From Stomoxys calcitrans (Eukaryota > Arthropoda > Insecta > Diptera > Muscidae), in assembly GCF_963082655.1 (NCBI RefSeq), contig NC_081555.1:23718291-23782290 (forward strand): DNA of 64,000 bases, written 5' to 3'. A model generated the notes under the pieces. That model was not told the origin of the DNA and searched no databases. It saw only the letters and a program-made list of their open reading frames with translations. The translations under genes were made by a program, and so were the position numbers. This document shows, one piece after another, positions 33,271 to 44,835 of the stretch; the first letter of the stretch is position 1, and each line of letters begins with the position of its first letter.

Positions 33271-35196
33271 AAGTAAAAGCGTGCTAAGTTCGGCCGGGCC
33301 GAATCTTTTATACCCTCCACCATGGATCGCATTTGTCGAGTTCTTTTCCCGGCATCTCTTCTTAGGCAAAAAAGGATATAAAAAAAGAGTTGCTCTGCTA
33401 TTAAAACGATATCAAGATATGGTCCGGTTTGGACCACAATTAAATTATATGTTGGAGACCTGTGTAAAATTTCAGCCAATTCGTATAAGAATTGCGCCCA
33501 TTGGGGCTCACAAAGTAAAATAGAGAGAACGATTTATATGGGATCTGTATCGGGCTATAGACCGATTCAGACCATGATAAACACGTTTGTTGATGGTCAT
33601 GAGAGGATCCGTCGTACAAAATTTCAGGCATATCGGATAATAATTGCGACCTCTAGTGGTCAAGAAGTCAAGATCCCAGATCGGTTTTATGGCAGCTATA
33701 TCAGGTTATGAACCGATTTGAACCTTATTTGACACAGTTGTTGAAAGTAAAAATAAAATACGTCATGCAAAATTTCAGCCAAATCGGATAGGAATTGCGC
33801 CCTGTAGAAGCTCAAGAAGTCAAATCCCCAGATCTGTTTATATGACAGCTATATCAGGTTATTGACCGATTTCAACCATACTTGGCACAGTTGTTGGATA
33901 TCATAACGAAATACTTCGTGCAAAAATTCATTCAAATCGGATAAGAATTGCGCACTCTAGAGGCTCAAGAAGTCAAGACCCAAGATCGGTTTATATGGCA
34001 GCTATATCAGGTTATGGACCGATTTGAACCATACTTGGCACAGTTGTTGGGTATCATAACAAAACACGTCGTGCGAAATTCCATTCCAATCGGATAAGAA
34101 TTGCGCACTGTAGAGGCTCAAGAAGTCAAGACCCAAGATCGGTTTATATGGTAGCTATATCAGGTTATGGACCGATTTGAACCATACTTGGCGCAGTTGT
34201 TGGATATCATAACAAAACACGTCGTGCAAAATTTCATTCCAATCGGATAAGAATTGCGCACTCTAGAGGCTCAAGAAGTCAAGACCCAAGATCGGTTTAT
34301 ATGGCAGCTATATCAGTTTATGGACCGATTTAAACCATACTTGGCACAGTTGTTGGGTATCATAACAAAACACGTCGTGCGAAATTCCATTTCAATCGGA
34401 TAAGAATTGCGCACTCTAGAGGCTCAAGAAGTCAAGACCCAAGGTCGGTTTATATGGCAGCTATATCAGGTTATGAACTGATTTGAACCATACTTGGCAC
34501 AGTTGTTGGATATAATAACAAAACGCGTCGTGCAAAATTTCATTTCAATCGGATAAGAATTGCGCACTCTAGAGGCTCAAGAAGTCAAGACCCAAGATCG
34601 GTTTATATGGCAGCTATATCAGGTTATGGACCGATTTGAACCATACTTGGCACAGTTGTTGGATATCATAACAAAACACGTCGTGCAAAATTTCATTTCA
34701 ATCGGATAAGAATTGCGCACTCTAGAGGCTCAAGAAGTCAAGACCCAAAATCGGTTTATATGGCAGCTATATCAGGTTATGGACCGATTTGAACCATACT
34801 TGGCACAGTTGTTGGATATCATAACAAAACACGTCGTGCAAAATTTCATCCCAATCGGATAAGAATTGCGCACTCTAGAGGCTCAAGAAGTCAAGACCCA
34901 AGATCGGTTTATATGGCAGCTATATCAAAACATGGACCGATATGGCCCATTTACAATACCAACCGACCTACACTAATAAGAAGTATTTGTGCAAAATTTC
35001 AAGGGGCTAGCTTTACTCCTTCGGAAGTTAACGTGCTTTCGACAGACAGACGGACGGACGGACATGGCTAGATCGACATAAAATTTCACGACGATCAAGA
35101 ATATATATACTTTATGGGGTCTCAGACGAATATTTCGAGTAGTTACAAACAGAATGACGAAATTAGTATACCCCCCATCTTATGGTGGAGGGTATA
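33271..35196 (-). mobile_element. Complete DINE-1/mini-me-like element, both ends defined
   Basis: Minus-strand order: TATACCCTCCACCATAAG (35196), 'aatatttcgtctgag', 'aaagtatatatattcttgat', a 26-bp GTCY tract (35041-35066), seven or eight ~153-bp modules ('gacttcttgagcctctagag', 'acgtgttttgttatgatatc'), and the terminal dyad TTCGGCC-G-GGCCGAA (33290-33304), then 'cttttacttg' (33271). Comparison with the empty sister site at 36295-36320 fixes both ends. It has no coding capacity. A 3' hairpin about 10-15 bp from the end and no target duplication fit a Helitron-type element. Confidence 0.9.
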
Positions 35197-35198
35197 AA

Positions 35199-35464
35199 AA
35201 TGTTTCAATCCAAATGGAAATGGAAGGCCACCTTAGCGTATAAGTTTGATTATCCGCCTATCACGCTGCACGCCTTAGTTCGAATTCTGGCGAGAACCTT
35301 AAAAAAATTATCAACGGTGATTATCATTTCAGTTAGCGATAAATGCTTGTCTAGGTTTTTTTCACCTCTGTCATTTCTTACCATTTTAAAGGATTTTCTC
35401 TCAGTGTATGTTAACCTATACACTATCAATTCTGTAGAATTTTAGAGGCTTCGTTTCCAAAATA
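35199..35464 (+). mobile_element. SINE head fragment plus array linker, composite unit 1
   Basis: 'aaggccaccttagcgtataa' through 'cgaattctggcgagaacc' (35223-35302) is a diverged tRNA-like head with no body. The linker 'cagttagcgataaatgctt' to 'ctcagtgtatgttaacctat' follows and ends in 'ttctgtagaattttagagg'; the same linker family builds the 40700-43440 array. Confidence 0.7.
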
Positions 35465-35600
35465 TCTCACGAGTTAATTATTTAAACTATTCCAACCAGT
35501 CCCTAGCTGTTCGAAGAAACCCGGCTGAAGAACAGTGAGGCTGCAGGAACCGATGGTTTGCCTAATGAAAAGTTTAAATAGGCAATAAACTAAATAAAAG
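35465..35600 (+). pseudogene. LINE reverse-transcriptase fragment, composite unit 2
   Basis: Same block as at 33138 ('cccggctgaagaacagtgag', 'gaaccgatggtttgcctaat'), with Lys changed in the 'NSKAAGTDG' motif (agt gag gct) and an in-frame stop after 'EKFK'. Confidence 0.65.
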
Positions 35601-35649
35601 TGTTTCAAGCCAAACGCCAGTGGATGAAAAGTTGAGCATAAACAACGGA

Positions 35650-36174
35650 AGGCCATCCTAGAGCAGAAGTTCGCATGTCTGCCTATCACGCTGGACGCCT
35701 GGGTTCGAATCCTGGCGAGAACATCAGAAAAAAATTATCAACGGTGATCAACCCCTTCTGATGTTGGCAACTTTTTTGAGGTACTATCCCGTGTTAAAAC
35801 TTCACACCAAAGAGGATTCGCACTACGTCACGCCATTCGGACTTGGCTATAAAAAATAGACCCTTAACATGGGCATTTGATGCAGTCACCGATTCTATAA
35901 TCGTTAAGAAAGGCATTCTTTGCACTGCTGCCCTTTTTTCTAGAAATTTTCTCAGTGTATGTTAAATAATATGCCATGGCAGCCTTCAGTTCTGTAGATC
36001 CGTAGAAACTCCGTTGATATAAAAGAGACGGTGAATTATTTCAGTTAGCGATAAAGCTTGCCTATTTTTTTTGCATGTCTGTCTTTCTTACCCTTTTAAA
36101 GGGGTTTCTCTCAGTGTATGTTAACCTATACGTCATCAATTCTGTAGAGTTGTAGAGGGTTCGCTTCCAAAAAC
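35650..36174 (+). mobile_element. tRNA-derived SINE and linker, composite unit 2
   Basis: Head 'ggccatcctagagcagaagt' and 'gggttcgaatcctggcgaga' (35652-35722), body 'cttctgatgttggcaac' and 'ttgaggtactatcccgtg', then 'cgccattcggacttggctat'. After about 35885 two array linkers with 'ctcagtgtatgtta' follow (near 35950 and 36112). Confidence 0.75.
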
Positions 36175-36574
36175 AATTTCTCAGGAATCAATTATTTAAG
36201 CAATTCCAGCCAGTCCCTAGATGATCGAAGAAACCCGGCTGAAGAACAATAAGGCTGCAGGTACCGTTGGTTTGCCTAATGAAGAGTTTAAGTAGGCAAA
36301 TAAATAAAAAAAAATGTTTCAAGCCAAATGGAAATGGAAGGCCACCTTAAAGTTAAAGTTTGCATGTCCGCCTATCATGCTGGAAGCCTGAGTTCGAATT
36401 CTGGCGAAAACCTCAAACGGTGATTATCATTTCAGTTAGCGATAAATGCTTGCCTAGGTTTTTTTGCACCTCTGTCATTTCTTACCATTTTAAAGGATTT
36501 TCTCTCAGTGTATGTTAACCTATACACTGTAAAATTCTGTAGAATTTTAGAGGCTTCGTTTCCAAAATATCTCA
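36175..36574 (+). mobile_element. Composite unit 3: RT fragment, SINE head and linker (empty DINE site)
   Basis: 36175-36305 carries the RT fragment ('LKNNKAAGTVGLPNEEFK', Asp to Val). At 36306-36314 is an uninterrupted run of nine A where unit 1 has its DINE insertion. The SINE head follows (36350-36412: 'aaggccaccttaaagttaaa', 'gagttcgaattctggcg'), then the linker. Unit 3 is collinear with unit 1 over its whole length. Confidence 0.8.
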
Positions 36575-37010
36575 CGAGTTAATTATTTAAACAATTCCAG
36601 TCAGTCCCTAGCTGTTCGAAGAAACCGGGCTGAAGAAGAGTAAGGCTGCAGGAACCGTTGGTTTGCCTAATGAAAAGTTCAAGTAGGTAATAAACTAAAA
36701 AAAGTGTTTGAAGCCAAATGCTAATGGCTGAAGAAATAGGCATAACCAACGGAAGACACCTTAGCGCAGAAGTTCGCATGTCCGCCTATGATGCTGGTTG
36801 CCTGGGTTCGAATCCTGGCGAGAACATACAAAATTGTCAACGTTGATTATCCCCTTCTAATGTTGGCGACATTTTTGCGGTACTATCCCGTGTAAAAAAT
36901 TTTCGCCAAAGAGTTTTCGCACTGCGGCATGCCATTCGGACTTGGCTATAAAAAGGAGGTCCCTTAGCATTGGGCCTTAACTTGAATCTGAGAGCATTCG
37001 GTCATATATG
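36575..37010 (+). mobile_element. Composite unit 4: RT fragment and full SINE
   Basis: RT fragment at 36590-36690 ('gagtaaggctgcaggaaccg'), then a SINE with head at 36752-36826 ('cttagcgcagaagttcgc', 'gggttcgaatcctggcgaga'), body 'cttctaatgttggcgacat', 'cgcactgcggcatgccattc' and tail 'gggccttaacttgaatct'. It is the most complete SINE of the composite array. Confidence 0.78.
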
Positions 37011-37600
37011 AGAATTTTAGCGCTGTTCTTTATGTTCCTAGGCAATTTTGCATTTGCAGCGGATCACCCGATGCCTACAAAAGTTTTGAAGGGAACTGTG
37101 TGAGAGATGATGCATGAGATAATTGAGCCGAAGTAGTTACGAGGCCACAGTATTGCAAGTCGGCCAAAGGAAGGGAACACTTAAACGTTTCGAATCCTGG
37201 CATCAACATTGGAAATGTTTTCAAAAAGCGGTATCTATCATTAATGGTGACAACATTTGTAAGGCCTTAAGCTATGTCAACCGACTGGAAGAAAATAAGG
37301 CAGCGAGAGCCGATCGTTTGCCAGATTAATTGTTTAAGTTTAGGAGGCACTACGCTGATCCCTAGTTAAAGAAGGTGCCTTATCATTGAGCTAGTTTGTA
37401 CCTTGGCATTGAGCTTGTTTATGATTCGGCTAAGAAAATAAAGCAGCAGGAACCGATGGTTTGCCAGCTGCACTGAAATACTTGTCTGCCCACGGAGTTG
37501 ATATATCAGAAATGTTTTCGGAAATGGCCTTCAGCCATATAAAACTTTTTGGTAAAGCGATGCCACTCAAAAGGCAGGCCGCATGGACACGGCTATAAAA
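37011..37600 (+). pseudogene. Two further LINE reverse-transcriptase fragments
   Basis: 37270-37326 reads 'LEENKAARADRLPD' and stops. 37437-37560 reads 'NKAAGTDGLPAALKY' followed by 'LSAHGVDISEMFSEMAFSHI'. Both contain the RT-domain opening seen in the composite array but continue further, and the second keeps the Asp-Gly-Leu-Pro motif. Neither is part of a longer frame. Nearby 'cggctataaaaagg' (37580) hints at SINE debris. Confidence 0.6.
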
Positions 37601-39040
37601 AGGGAGTCTGCTTTCATAAAGAAAGCGGAGCCCTGTGTGAATTGTGGCCACATTGTCTATTTGCTTTATGATCTGTGAGAAAATACCGCATAAATAAATC
37701 TCGTAAAGGCATCAGCAGCTGGTTATTGCCACTGCGACTGAAAAGGGGTCTTCATTTTATTCAGTGATTTCAGTACAGCTTTCAGTACTCAGTCGCAATA
37801 CATGGGAAACCCATCTCAAATATGTAAAAGACAAACAATCTATGAATGCTAGGGTTTCATACCTTTTTGTCTCCATCTTCAATTCCTTCGTAAGCCCAAA
37901 TAAGTCTTCACAATTCATTAGAAAACCATCACACAACCCAAATACCCTCGCATGTTAACATTTCTTAGCCCCAATGGCCTATTGTTTTTTTCAGCTCATT
38001 TAAAACTCTTGCCAAAAAAATAAAGTTATTAACCTTTCATTGGTTTTTATCTTGATCAAGGACTTGTAACATTTTACCCGAAAAGGTTACCTGCTGCACA
38101 ACTAATAATGACCTACGGTCATAGCTCATGCACCGCCATAGCACACTCATTCACATAAACACTGAAGCAAAGCTGCAACAAGCTATGAGCTGCAACATTG
38201 ATAGTCAGCCAAATGTGATTTCCTTTTTTGTTCGCCAATAAATGGAGTCCAGTAATGGCTTAGCAAAAAATACAAAAACAAAAACAAACTACAATGGCCA
38301 AGTATTATCTAACAGGCCGCCCGCCAACATCATGGATAGTAATTATGAGGCCGATTACGCCATCCAATATGCCACATTCGCATGCAACAAGATTGCAACT
38401 CGTTGTCCCAAAACTAAAAACGGACCATGGAAACCAGGTTTTTTTTCAGATTTTTTTTTTTTTACCATAGTGAACAAGCGACCAGCTAACCAAGCAGCCT
38501 AGATATTCCTTGGTTGGTTGTTTGGTTATTAGATGTGAGGCCTGGCTTAGCCTGTTCATGGGTTTATGCCTATTAATGCAACTCAATGGGGCAATGTGGT
38601 TATGCGATCAGTAATGTCTTGTCTAGTTTGGTGTTGCATGTGGCAAAATAGAGTTTAAGTGCAACTGAAAGTGAAATAGCAAAGCCATATTGCATTAGAC
38701 CAAACCAGTCAGTCTGTCAGTCAGTCAGCCATCCAGCCAGCCAGCCAGTCAGTTAGCCCCACAGCCAGCTTCAGTTTGCTCCATAATTGCTTTGTAAGCT
38801 TAATAACAATCATAAGACGCTATTAGAGGCAAACCAAGGCGGCAAAAAATCAAGAAAAAAAAAAGAATTCGAAAAAAAAACCTACGAATCTGTACTTGTA
38901 GCCAGGCAGACTATGCAATTACATGGGACCATAAGAAATACGTAACAGTGCACGGCAAACAAGTTTTCCAGAGTTTTCCGCAAAAGTCGAGAAGTCAATG
39001 AGTGATACACTGGAAAATTTTTTGGGTTAGCATAGAATCA
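37601..39040. other. Low-copy island
   Basis: Apparently unique sequence with a CAGY microsatellite ('cagtcagtctgtcagtcagt' to 'ccagccagccagccagtcag', 38706-38752), T runs near 38450-38463 and A runs near 38858-38880. No exon or RNA gene is supported. Confidence 0.45.
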
Positions 39041-39044
39041 AATT

Positions 39045-39336
39045 TGCAAAGTTGCCCATGACCATTCCATTAAGGAGCGGGGGCAAACTTCTCCCATATC
39101 AATGAGTGCTGGCCGATTCAAATTTAAGCTCAATGTTAAGGGCTCTCCTTTTTTATAGCCAAGTCCTAACTGCGTGCCACAGTGCGACACCTCTTTAGGG
39201 AGGAGTTTTAACTTGGCTGCCATACCATTTTTTCAAATGGCATATTTCCTCACAAATGTCGTCAGCATTAGGAAGGGAACATTTTTTCTGATGCTCGCGC
39301 CAGGACTCGAACCATGGCGTTCACTGTCATAGGAGG
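39045..39336 (-). mobile_element. tRNA-derived SINE, 5'-truncated
   Basis: Starts with tail 'gttgcccatgaccattccat', passes 'gtgccacagtgcgacacctc', contains a ~45-bp insertion-like segment ('gctgccataccattttttc'), and reaches B-box 'ggactcgaaccatgg' (39303-39317). The A-box half is missing, and it stops at a DINE-like element. Confidence 0.8.
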
Positions 39337-39344
39337 TTTGTCCC

Positions 39345-40650
39345 TGAGGGGCCTTTATTGTCCGATTTCGACAAATTTCGTCGAAATCGGACAATAAATG
39401 CGCCTTTTATGGGCCTAAGACCTTAAATCGAGAGATCGGTCTATATGGCAGCTATATCCAAATCTGAACCGATCAGGTGTACATTAAAGAAAGATGTCGA
39501 AGGGCCTTACGCAATTCACTGTCCCAAATTTCGGCGACATCAGACAATAAATGCGCGTTTTATGGGCCCAAAACCTTAAATCGAGAGATCGGTCTATATG
39601 GCAGCTATATCCAAATCTGGACCGCTCTAGGCCAAATTGAAGAAGGATATCGAGGGGCCTAATTCAACTCACTGTCCCAAATTTCGACGAGATCGGACAA
39701 TAAATGCGCTTTTATGGGCCTAAGACCTTAAATCGAGAGATCGGTCTATATGGCAGCTATATCCAAATTTGGAGCGATCGGGGTCAAATTGAAGAAAGAT
39801 GTCAAGGGGCCAAACACAATAAACTGTCCCAAAATTTCGACGAAATCGGACAATAAATGCGCCTTTTATGGGCCCAAGATGTTAAATCGAGAGATCGGTA
39901 TATATGGCAGCTATATCCAAATCTGAACCGATCTGGGCCAAACTGAAGTAGGATATCGAAAAGCTTTACACAAGTTACATTCCCAAATTTCGTCGAAATC
40001 GGACAATAAATGCGCCTTCTATGGGCCCAAGACCTTAAATCGAGAGATCGGTCTATGTGGCAGCTGTATCCAAATCTGGACCGATGTAGACCTTCGAACT
40101 TAATCTGCTTATGGACAAAATAAGAATCTGCGCAAAGTTTCATCCTCAGCAGCATTTCATCAGACAGACGGACGGACAGACAAACGGACGGAAAGACAGA
40201 CGGACGGACAGACAGACAGACGGACGGACGGACAGCCGGACGGACGGACAGACTGACGGACGGACGGACATCCGGACGGACGGACAGACTGACGGTCAGA
40301 TGGACGGACAGACGGACGGATAGACGGACGGACAGATGGACGGAAAGACGGACGGACAGACAAACGGACGGACAGGCGGATGGACAGGCGGTTGGACAGA
40401 CGGACGGACGGACAGACGGACGGACAGACGGACGGACAGACGGACAGACGGACGGACGGACAGATGGACGGACGGGCAGACCGACGGACGTACAGACGGG
40501 CGGACAGCCGGACGGACGGACAGACTGACGGTCAGATGGACGGACAGATGGACGGGAAAATGGACGGGAAGATGGACGGGAAGATGGACGGATGGACATG
40601 GCTAGATCGTCTTAGATCTTTGGAGAATACACGCTTTATAGGGTAGGAAA
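39345..40650 (-). mobile_element. DINE-1/mini-me-like element with expanded GACR tract
   Basis: Five ~153-bp modules on the minus strand ('tttatgggcctaagacctta', 'atcgagagatcggtctatat', 'ggcagctatatccaaatct') precede a 435-bp GACG/GACA array and 'catggctagatcgtc'. The TATACCC end is missing: similarity ends near 40645. The module end at 39354 is folded into a perfect inverted repeat. Confidence 0.82.
40163..40600 (-). repeat. Expanded GACR (GTCY) microsatellite
   Basis: About 435 bp of GACG/GACA tetranucleotides. A 45-bp block ('ccggacggacggacagactg', 'acggtcagatggacgg') occurs at 40272-40313 and 40508-40549, so block duplication as well as slippage has lengthened it. Both strands are open in several frames. 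Confidence 0.95.
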
Positions 40651-40699
40651 TACTCCTAGGAGAACAGTCTACCTAAAAAAAATGGTGTACCCTTGTCAG

Positions 40700-43440
40700 A
40701 GAATACCTAAAGAAGAAGTAGACCTTCAGCCTTCAGAGTCCTCTATTTTATAGCCGACATCGATGAGAGTGCTCCAAAGCATTACCTCTTGATAATGAAA
40801 TTTTCCATGAGTGAGGGTCTCACAAATGTCGCCAGCATAAGTGAGGAGATAGGGGCTATGAATCGAACCCAAGTGTTCAATGTCGAAGACGGACATTTTA
40901 GCCTATACTCCTTCTGTAGAAGCTTCGCCGCTATAAAAAATGCCTCTCTTTGCACTTCTGCCATTCTTTTCCACTTTATAGAGACTTTTCTCAGTGTATA
41001 TTGACTTATTAATGAGGAGGTAGGAGCTAGGATTCGAAGACAGGCGTTCAATGTCGAAGACGGACATTTTAGCCTATACGTCAGAATAGACTTCATTTCT
41101 GTAGAATCTTCGGCGATATCAAAGAGAAAGAGTGACGATTCTGTGTCGTGACGATTCTGTATTCTTTGCACTTCTGCCATCCTTTTCCTCTTTGTAGAGA
41201 TTTTTCTCAGTGTATGTTGAGTTATTAGTGAAGAGATAGGAACTAGGATTCGAATCCCGGCGTTTAATATCGAAGACGGAAATTTTAGCCTATACGCCAT
41301 GATAGCCTTCTGTCCTATAGAAGCTTCGCCGATATCAAGGAGGCAGTGTGACGATTCTGTAATCGTAAAATGCCTCTCTTTGTACTTCTGCTATTTTTTT
41401 CCTCTTTATAGAGATTTTTCTAAGTGTATGTTGAGTTATTAGGAAGGAAATAGGAGCTAATATTCGAAGCCAGATGTTCAATGTTGAAGACGGACATTTT
41501 AGCTTATACGTCATGATAGCCTTCAGTTCTGTAGAAGCTTGGCCGATATCAAAGAGGCGGAGTGCCTGTTCTGTAATCGTCAAATGCCTCTCTTTGCACT
41601 TCTGCCCTTCTTTTCCTCTTTATAGAGATTTTTCTCAGTGTATGTCAACTTATTAGTGTGGAGATATGAGCTAAGATCCGAACCCCGGCGTTCAGTGTTG
41701 AAGACGGACATTCTAACCTATACGCCATGATAGCCTTCACTTCTATAGAAGCTTTGCCGATATCAAAGAGGCGGAGTGCCTGTTCTGTAATCGTCAAATA
41801 CCTCTCAATTCACTTCTGACATTCTTTTCCTCTTTATAGACATTTTTCTCAGTGTATGTTAACTTATAGTGAGGAGGTAGGAGCTAGGATTCTAACCCTG
41901 CCGTTCAATGTCGAAGACGGACATTTTAGCCTATACGCCTTCAGTTCTGTAGAAGCTTCGCCGATATCAGAGAGGCAGGGTGACGATTCTGTATTCGTTA
42001 AATGCCTCTCTTTGCACTCCTGCCATTCTTTTTCTCTTTATAGATATTTTTCTCAGTGTATGTTGAGTTATTAGTGAGGAGATAGGAGTTAGGATTCGAA
42101 CCCCGCCGTTCAATGTCGAAGATAGGCATTTCAGCCTATACGCCATGATAGCCTTCTGTCCTATAGAAGCTTCGCCGATATCTAAGAGGCAGTGTGACGA
42201 TTCTGTGATCGTAAAATGCCTCTCTTTGCACTTCTGCCATTATTTTCCTCTTTATAAAGATTTTTCTCAATGTATGTTGACTTATTAGTGAAGAGATGGG
42301 AACTAGGATTCGAACCTCGGCGTTCAATGTCGAAGATAGGCATTTCAGCCTATACGCCAACCTATACGCCGATATCAAAAAGGCAGTGTGACGATTCTGT
42401 AATCGTCAAATGCCTTTTTTGCAAAGATTTTTCTCAGTGTATGTTAACTTATAAGTGAGGAGGTAGGAGTTAGGATTCCTTCAGTTCTGTAGAAGCTTCG
42501 CTGATGTCAAAGAATCAGAGTGACGAGTCTGTATTCGTTAAATGTCTCTCTTTGCACTTCTGCCATTCTTCTCCTCTCTATAGAGATTTTTCACAGTGTA
42601 TGTTAACTTATTAGTGTGGAGATAGGAGCTTAGATTCGAAGACAGGCGTTCAATGTTGAAGACGGACATTTTAGCCTATACGCCATGATAGCCTTCAGAG
42701 TTTCGATTCGGTAATCGTTAAATGCCTCTCTTTGCACTATTGCCATTCTTTTCGTTTTTATAGAGATTTTTCGCAGTGTATGTTAACTTATAAGTGAGGA
42801 GGTAGGAGTTAGGATTCCTTCAGTTCTGTAGAAGCTACGCTGATGTCAAAGAATCAGAGTGACGAGTCTGTATTCCTTAAAGATCTATCTTTGCACTTCT
42901 GCCATTCTTCTCTCTATAGAGATTTTTTACAGTGTATGTTAACTTATTAGTGTGGAGATAGGAGCTAGGATTCTAACCCCACCGTTCAATATCGACGACG
43001 GACATTTTAGCCTATACGCCATGATAGCCTTCAGAGTTTCGATTCGGTAATCGTTAAATGCCTCTCTTTGCACTATTGCCATTCTTTTCGTTTTTATAGA
43101 GATTTTTCGCAGTGTATGTGAACTTATATGCCATGGTTCGTGGCCTTCAGTTCTGTAGATCTGTATAAACTTTGTTGTTATAGAAGTGACGGAGTGCCAA
43201 TTCAGTAAGCGATAAATAACTGCCTAGGTTTTTTGGTACCCCTGTCATTGCTTTACCCTCTTGAAGGGTTTTCTCTCAGTGTATGTTGACCTACACGTCA
43301 CAGTAGCTTTCAGTTCTCTAGAAGCTTCGTTAATATAGAAGACCCAGAGTGTCAATTCAATAAATGCTCAAAGCCTTCCTAGGTTTTTTGAACCTCTGCC
43401 ATTCTTTTCCTCCTTTTTTAAGGAATTTTTTCTCAGTGTA
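40700..43440. repeat. Tandem family (about 14 units, 150-220 bp) with a tRNA-like B-box motif
   Basis: Each full unit has 'cttcagttctgtagaagctt', 'tctttgcacttctgccattc', 'tctcagtgtatgtt' and 'ggattcgaacccnggcgttc' then 'gaagacggacattttagcct'. The 'ctcagtgtatgtt' mark occurs near 40992, 41207, 41421, 41634, 41848, 42052, 42266, 42433, 42591, 42770, 42930, 43111, 43273 and 43429. The minus strand reads GGTTCGAATCC-like in most units, and later units lack it. The 3' part matches the linker of the 33120-37010 array. Confidence 0.88.
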
Positions 43441-43459
43441 TGGATTGCAGTAAGATTTT

Positions 43460-43742
43460 TTCTTAGTAGGATTTTTTTTTTGTTTTTCATAGCGAATCTT
43501 CAAGAAGGCAATCAAAAGACAAGATCATTTAAGAAATCGTATGATCGCATAAAAAAGAAAAGTCAATGCCTTCTTAGGTTTTTTGAACCTCTGCCATTCT
43601 TTTCCCACATTTTTGAGGAATTTTCTCTCAGTGTATCTTAGTAAGCTTCTTTTTTTTTGTATTTCATAGCGAATCTTCGAGAAGGCAATCAAAAGACAAG
43701 ATCATTTAAGAAATCGTATGATCGCATAAAAAAGAAAAGTCA
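43460..43742. repeat. Direct repeat of about 90 bp, offset 177 bp
   Basis: 'catagcgaatcttc-agaagg' through 'tgatcgcataaaaaagaaaa' occurs at about 43488-43565 and 43665-43742, differing at about one position. Between them is another linker of the preceding family ('cctctgccattcttttccc', 'ctctcagtgtatctta'). Confidence 0.88.
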
Positions 43743-43935
43743 TTGGTTGCTAAGCTCCGCCAAAAAAATAAAGGGGGTCAACCTGGGGGAATGATGCAGG
43801 CGCATGCGCTGATGCAACAGCAGCACAACATTGCATTTTTCTATTGCATGAATGGCTTACATAATAAATGTTCGCATAACTCTCGCTTTGTCGGCCATAA
43901 GGAAAAACTTGTTTCGTCCACATAATCACAGCACG

Positions 43936-43992
<57 letters not shown>

Positions 43993-44835
43993 AATCAAAC
44001 GACAAAGCCAAGCCGAGCCGAGATAGACAAAAAATGAAGGCAACCAAAGGAGAAGAATAGAGGGCAAAGAAGGAAAACTGCAATCCATAGAAGAAAAAAT
44101 ATAAGTCAAGACACACATTCAACGACACACACACCGCCATGATAGTAAATGTGAATGTGAAGGGGCCCCTGTGAGAATTGCAATGAAATCGCCAGAAAGA
44201 AAATCTTCATTATTTCTATGGGCATTTTGTGGAAAATTACAAGACAAATGCAATTTTTCATAGCATGGCATATGAAAGAAGCAGAAGAAGCTCAAGTTAT
44301 AATTCAAACGGAGGACGTGAGAGGGAAGAGCCAGAGGGCCAATGGTATAGCGCCTGCGCAAACTGTTATTTAATCAGTGCAATGCTTCTCTGAATGTTGA
44401 TGGCATGATTTTTTTTTTTTTTTTTTGAACATGCCTCAGCGCAGTGGCATGTGGGCATGTCTGAAGAACTGCAACAGTAGCTAGTAATCGCAAAAGTCGC
44501 CTCATTTGATGTTACAAAACCAGTAGCAACAAGCATGGCAACCATGACGATGATGATGATGATGATGGTGATCTCTTTTGTGTGCTGAAAATTTTACAGG
44601 AAAATTGTAACCATGATCATATGGAGTCATATAACAGCGACATTAATATCTTATTTTCTTGCCACAAGAGGCATAGAGTGTGTGTTGCGGTTTGCCCGTT
44701 TTTACTTTCTGTGGAACTTTTTTCATGGGAGTTGTTGTTTTTTCTTTTCTATTTCATTTTTACTTAGGCCTGTTAATCAAATACCGAGTGCCACATTATG
44801 CAATAGAAATTGATCTCTGATACAAGAGAAATGGA
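43743..44835. other. Low-copy island with GAGA and GAT tracts
   Basis: A near-pure (GA)n tract runs 43938-43988, a T run sits at 44409-44426 and a GAT run at 44546-44568. No coding evidence was found. Confidence 0.5.

Noticed and set aside
43750..44140. Leu-Ser-rich frames on the minus strand
   Set aside because: Translation of the GA tract.
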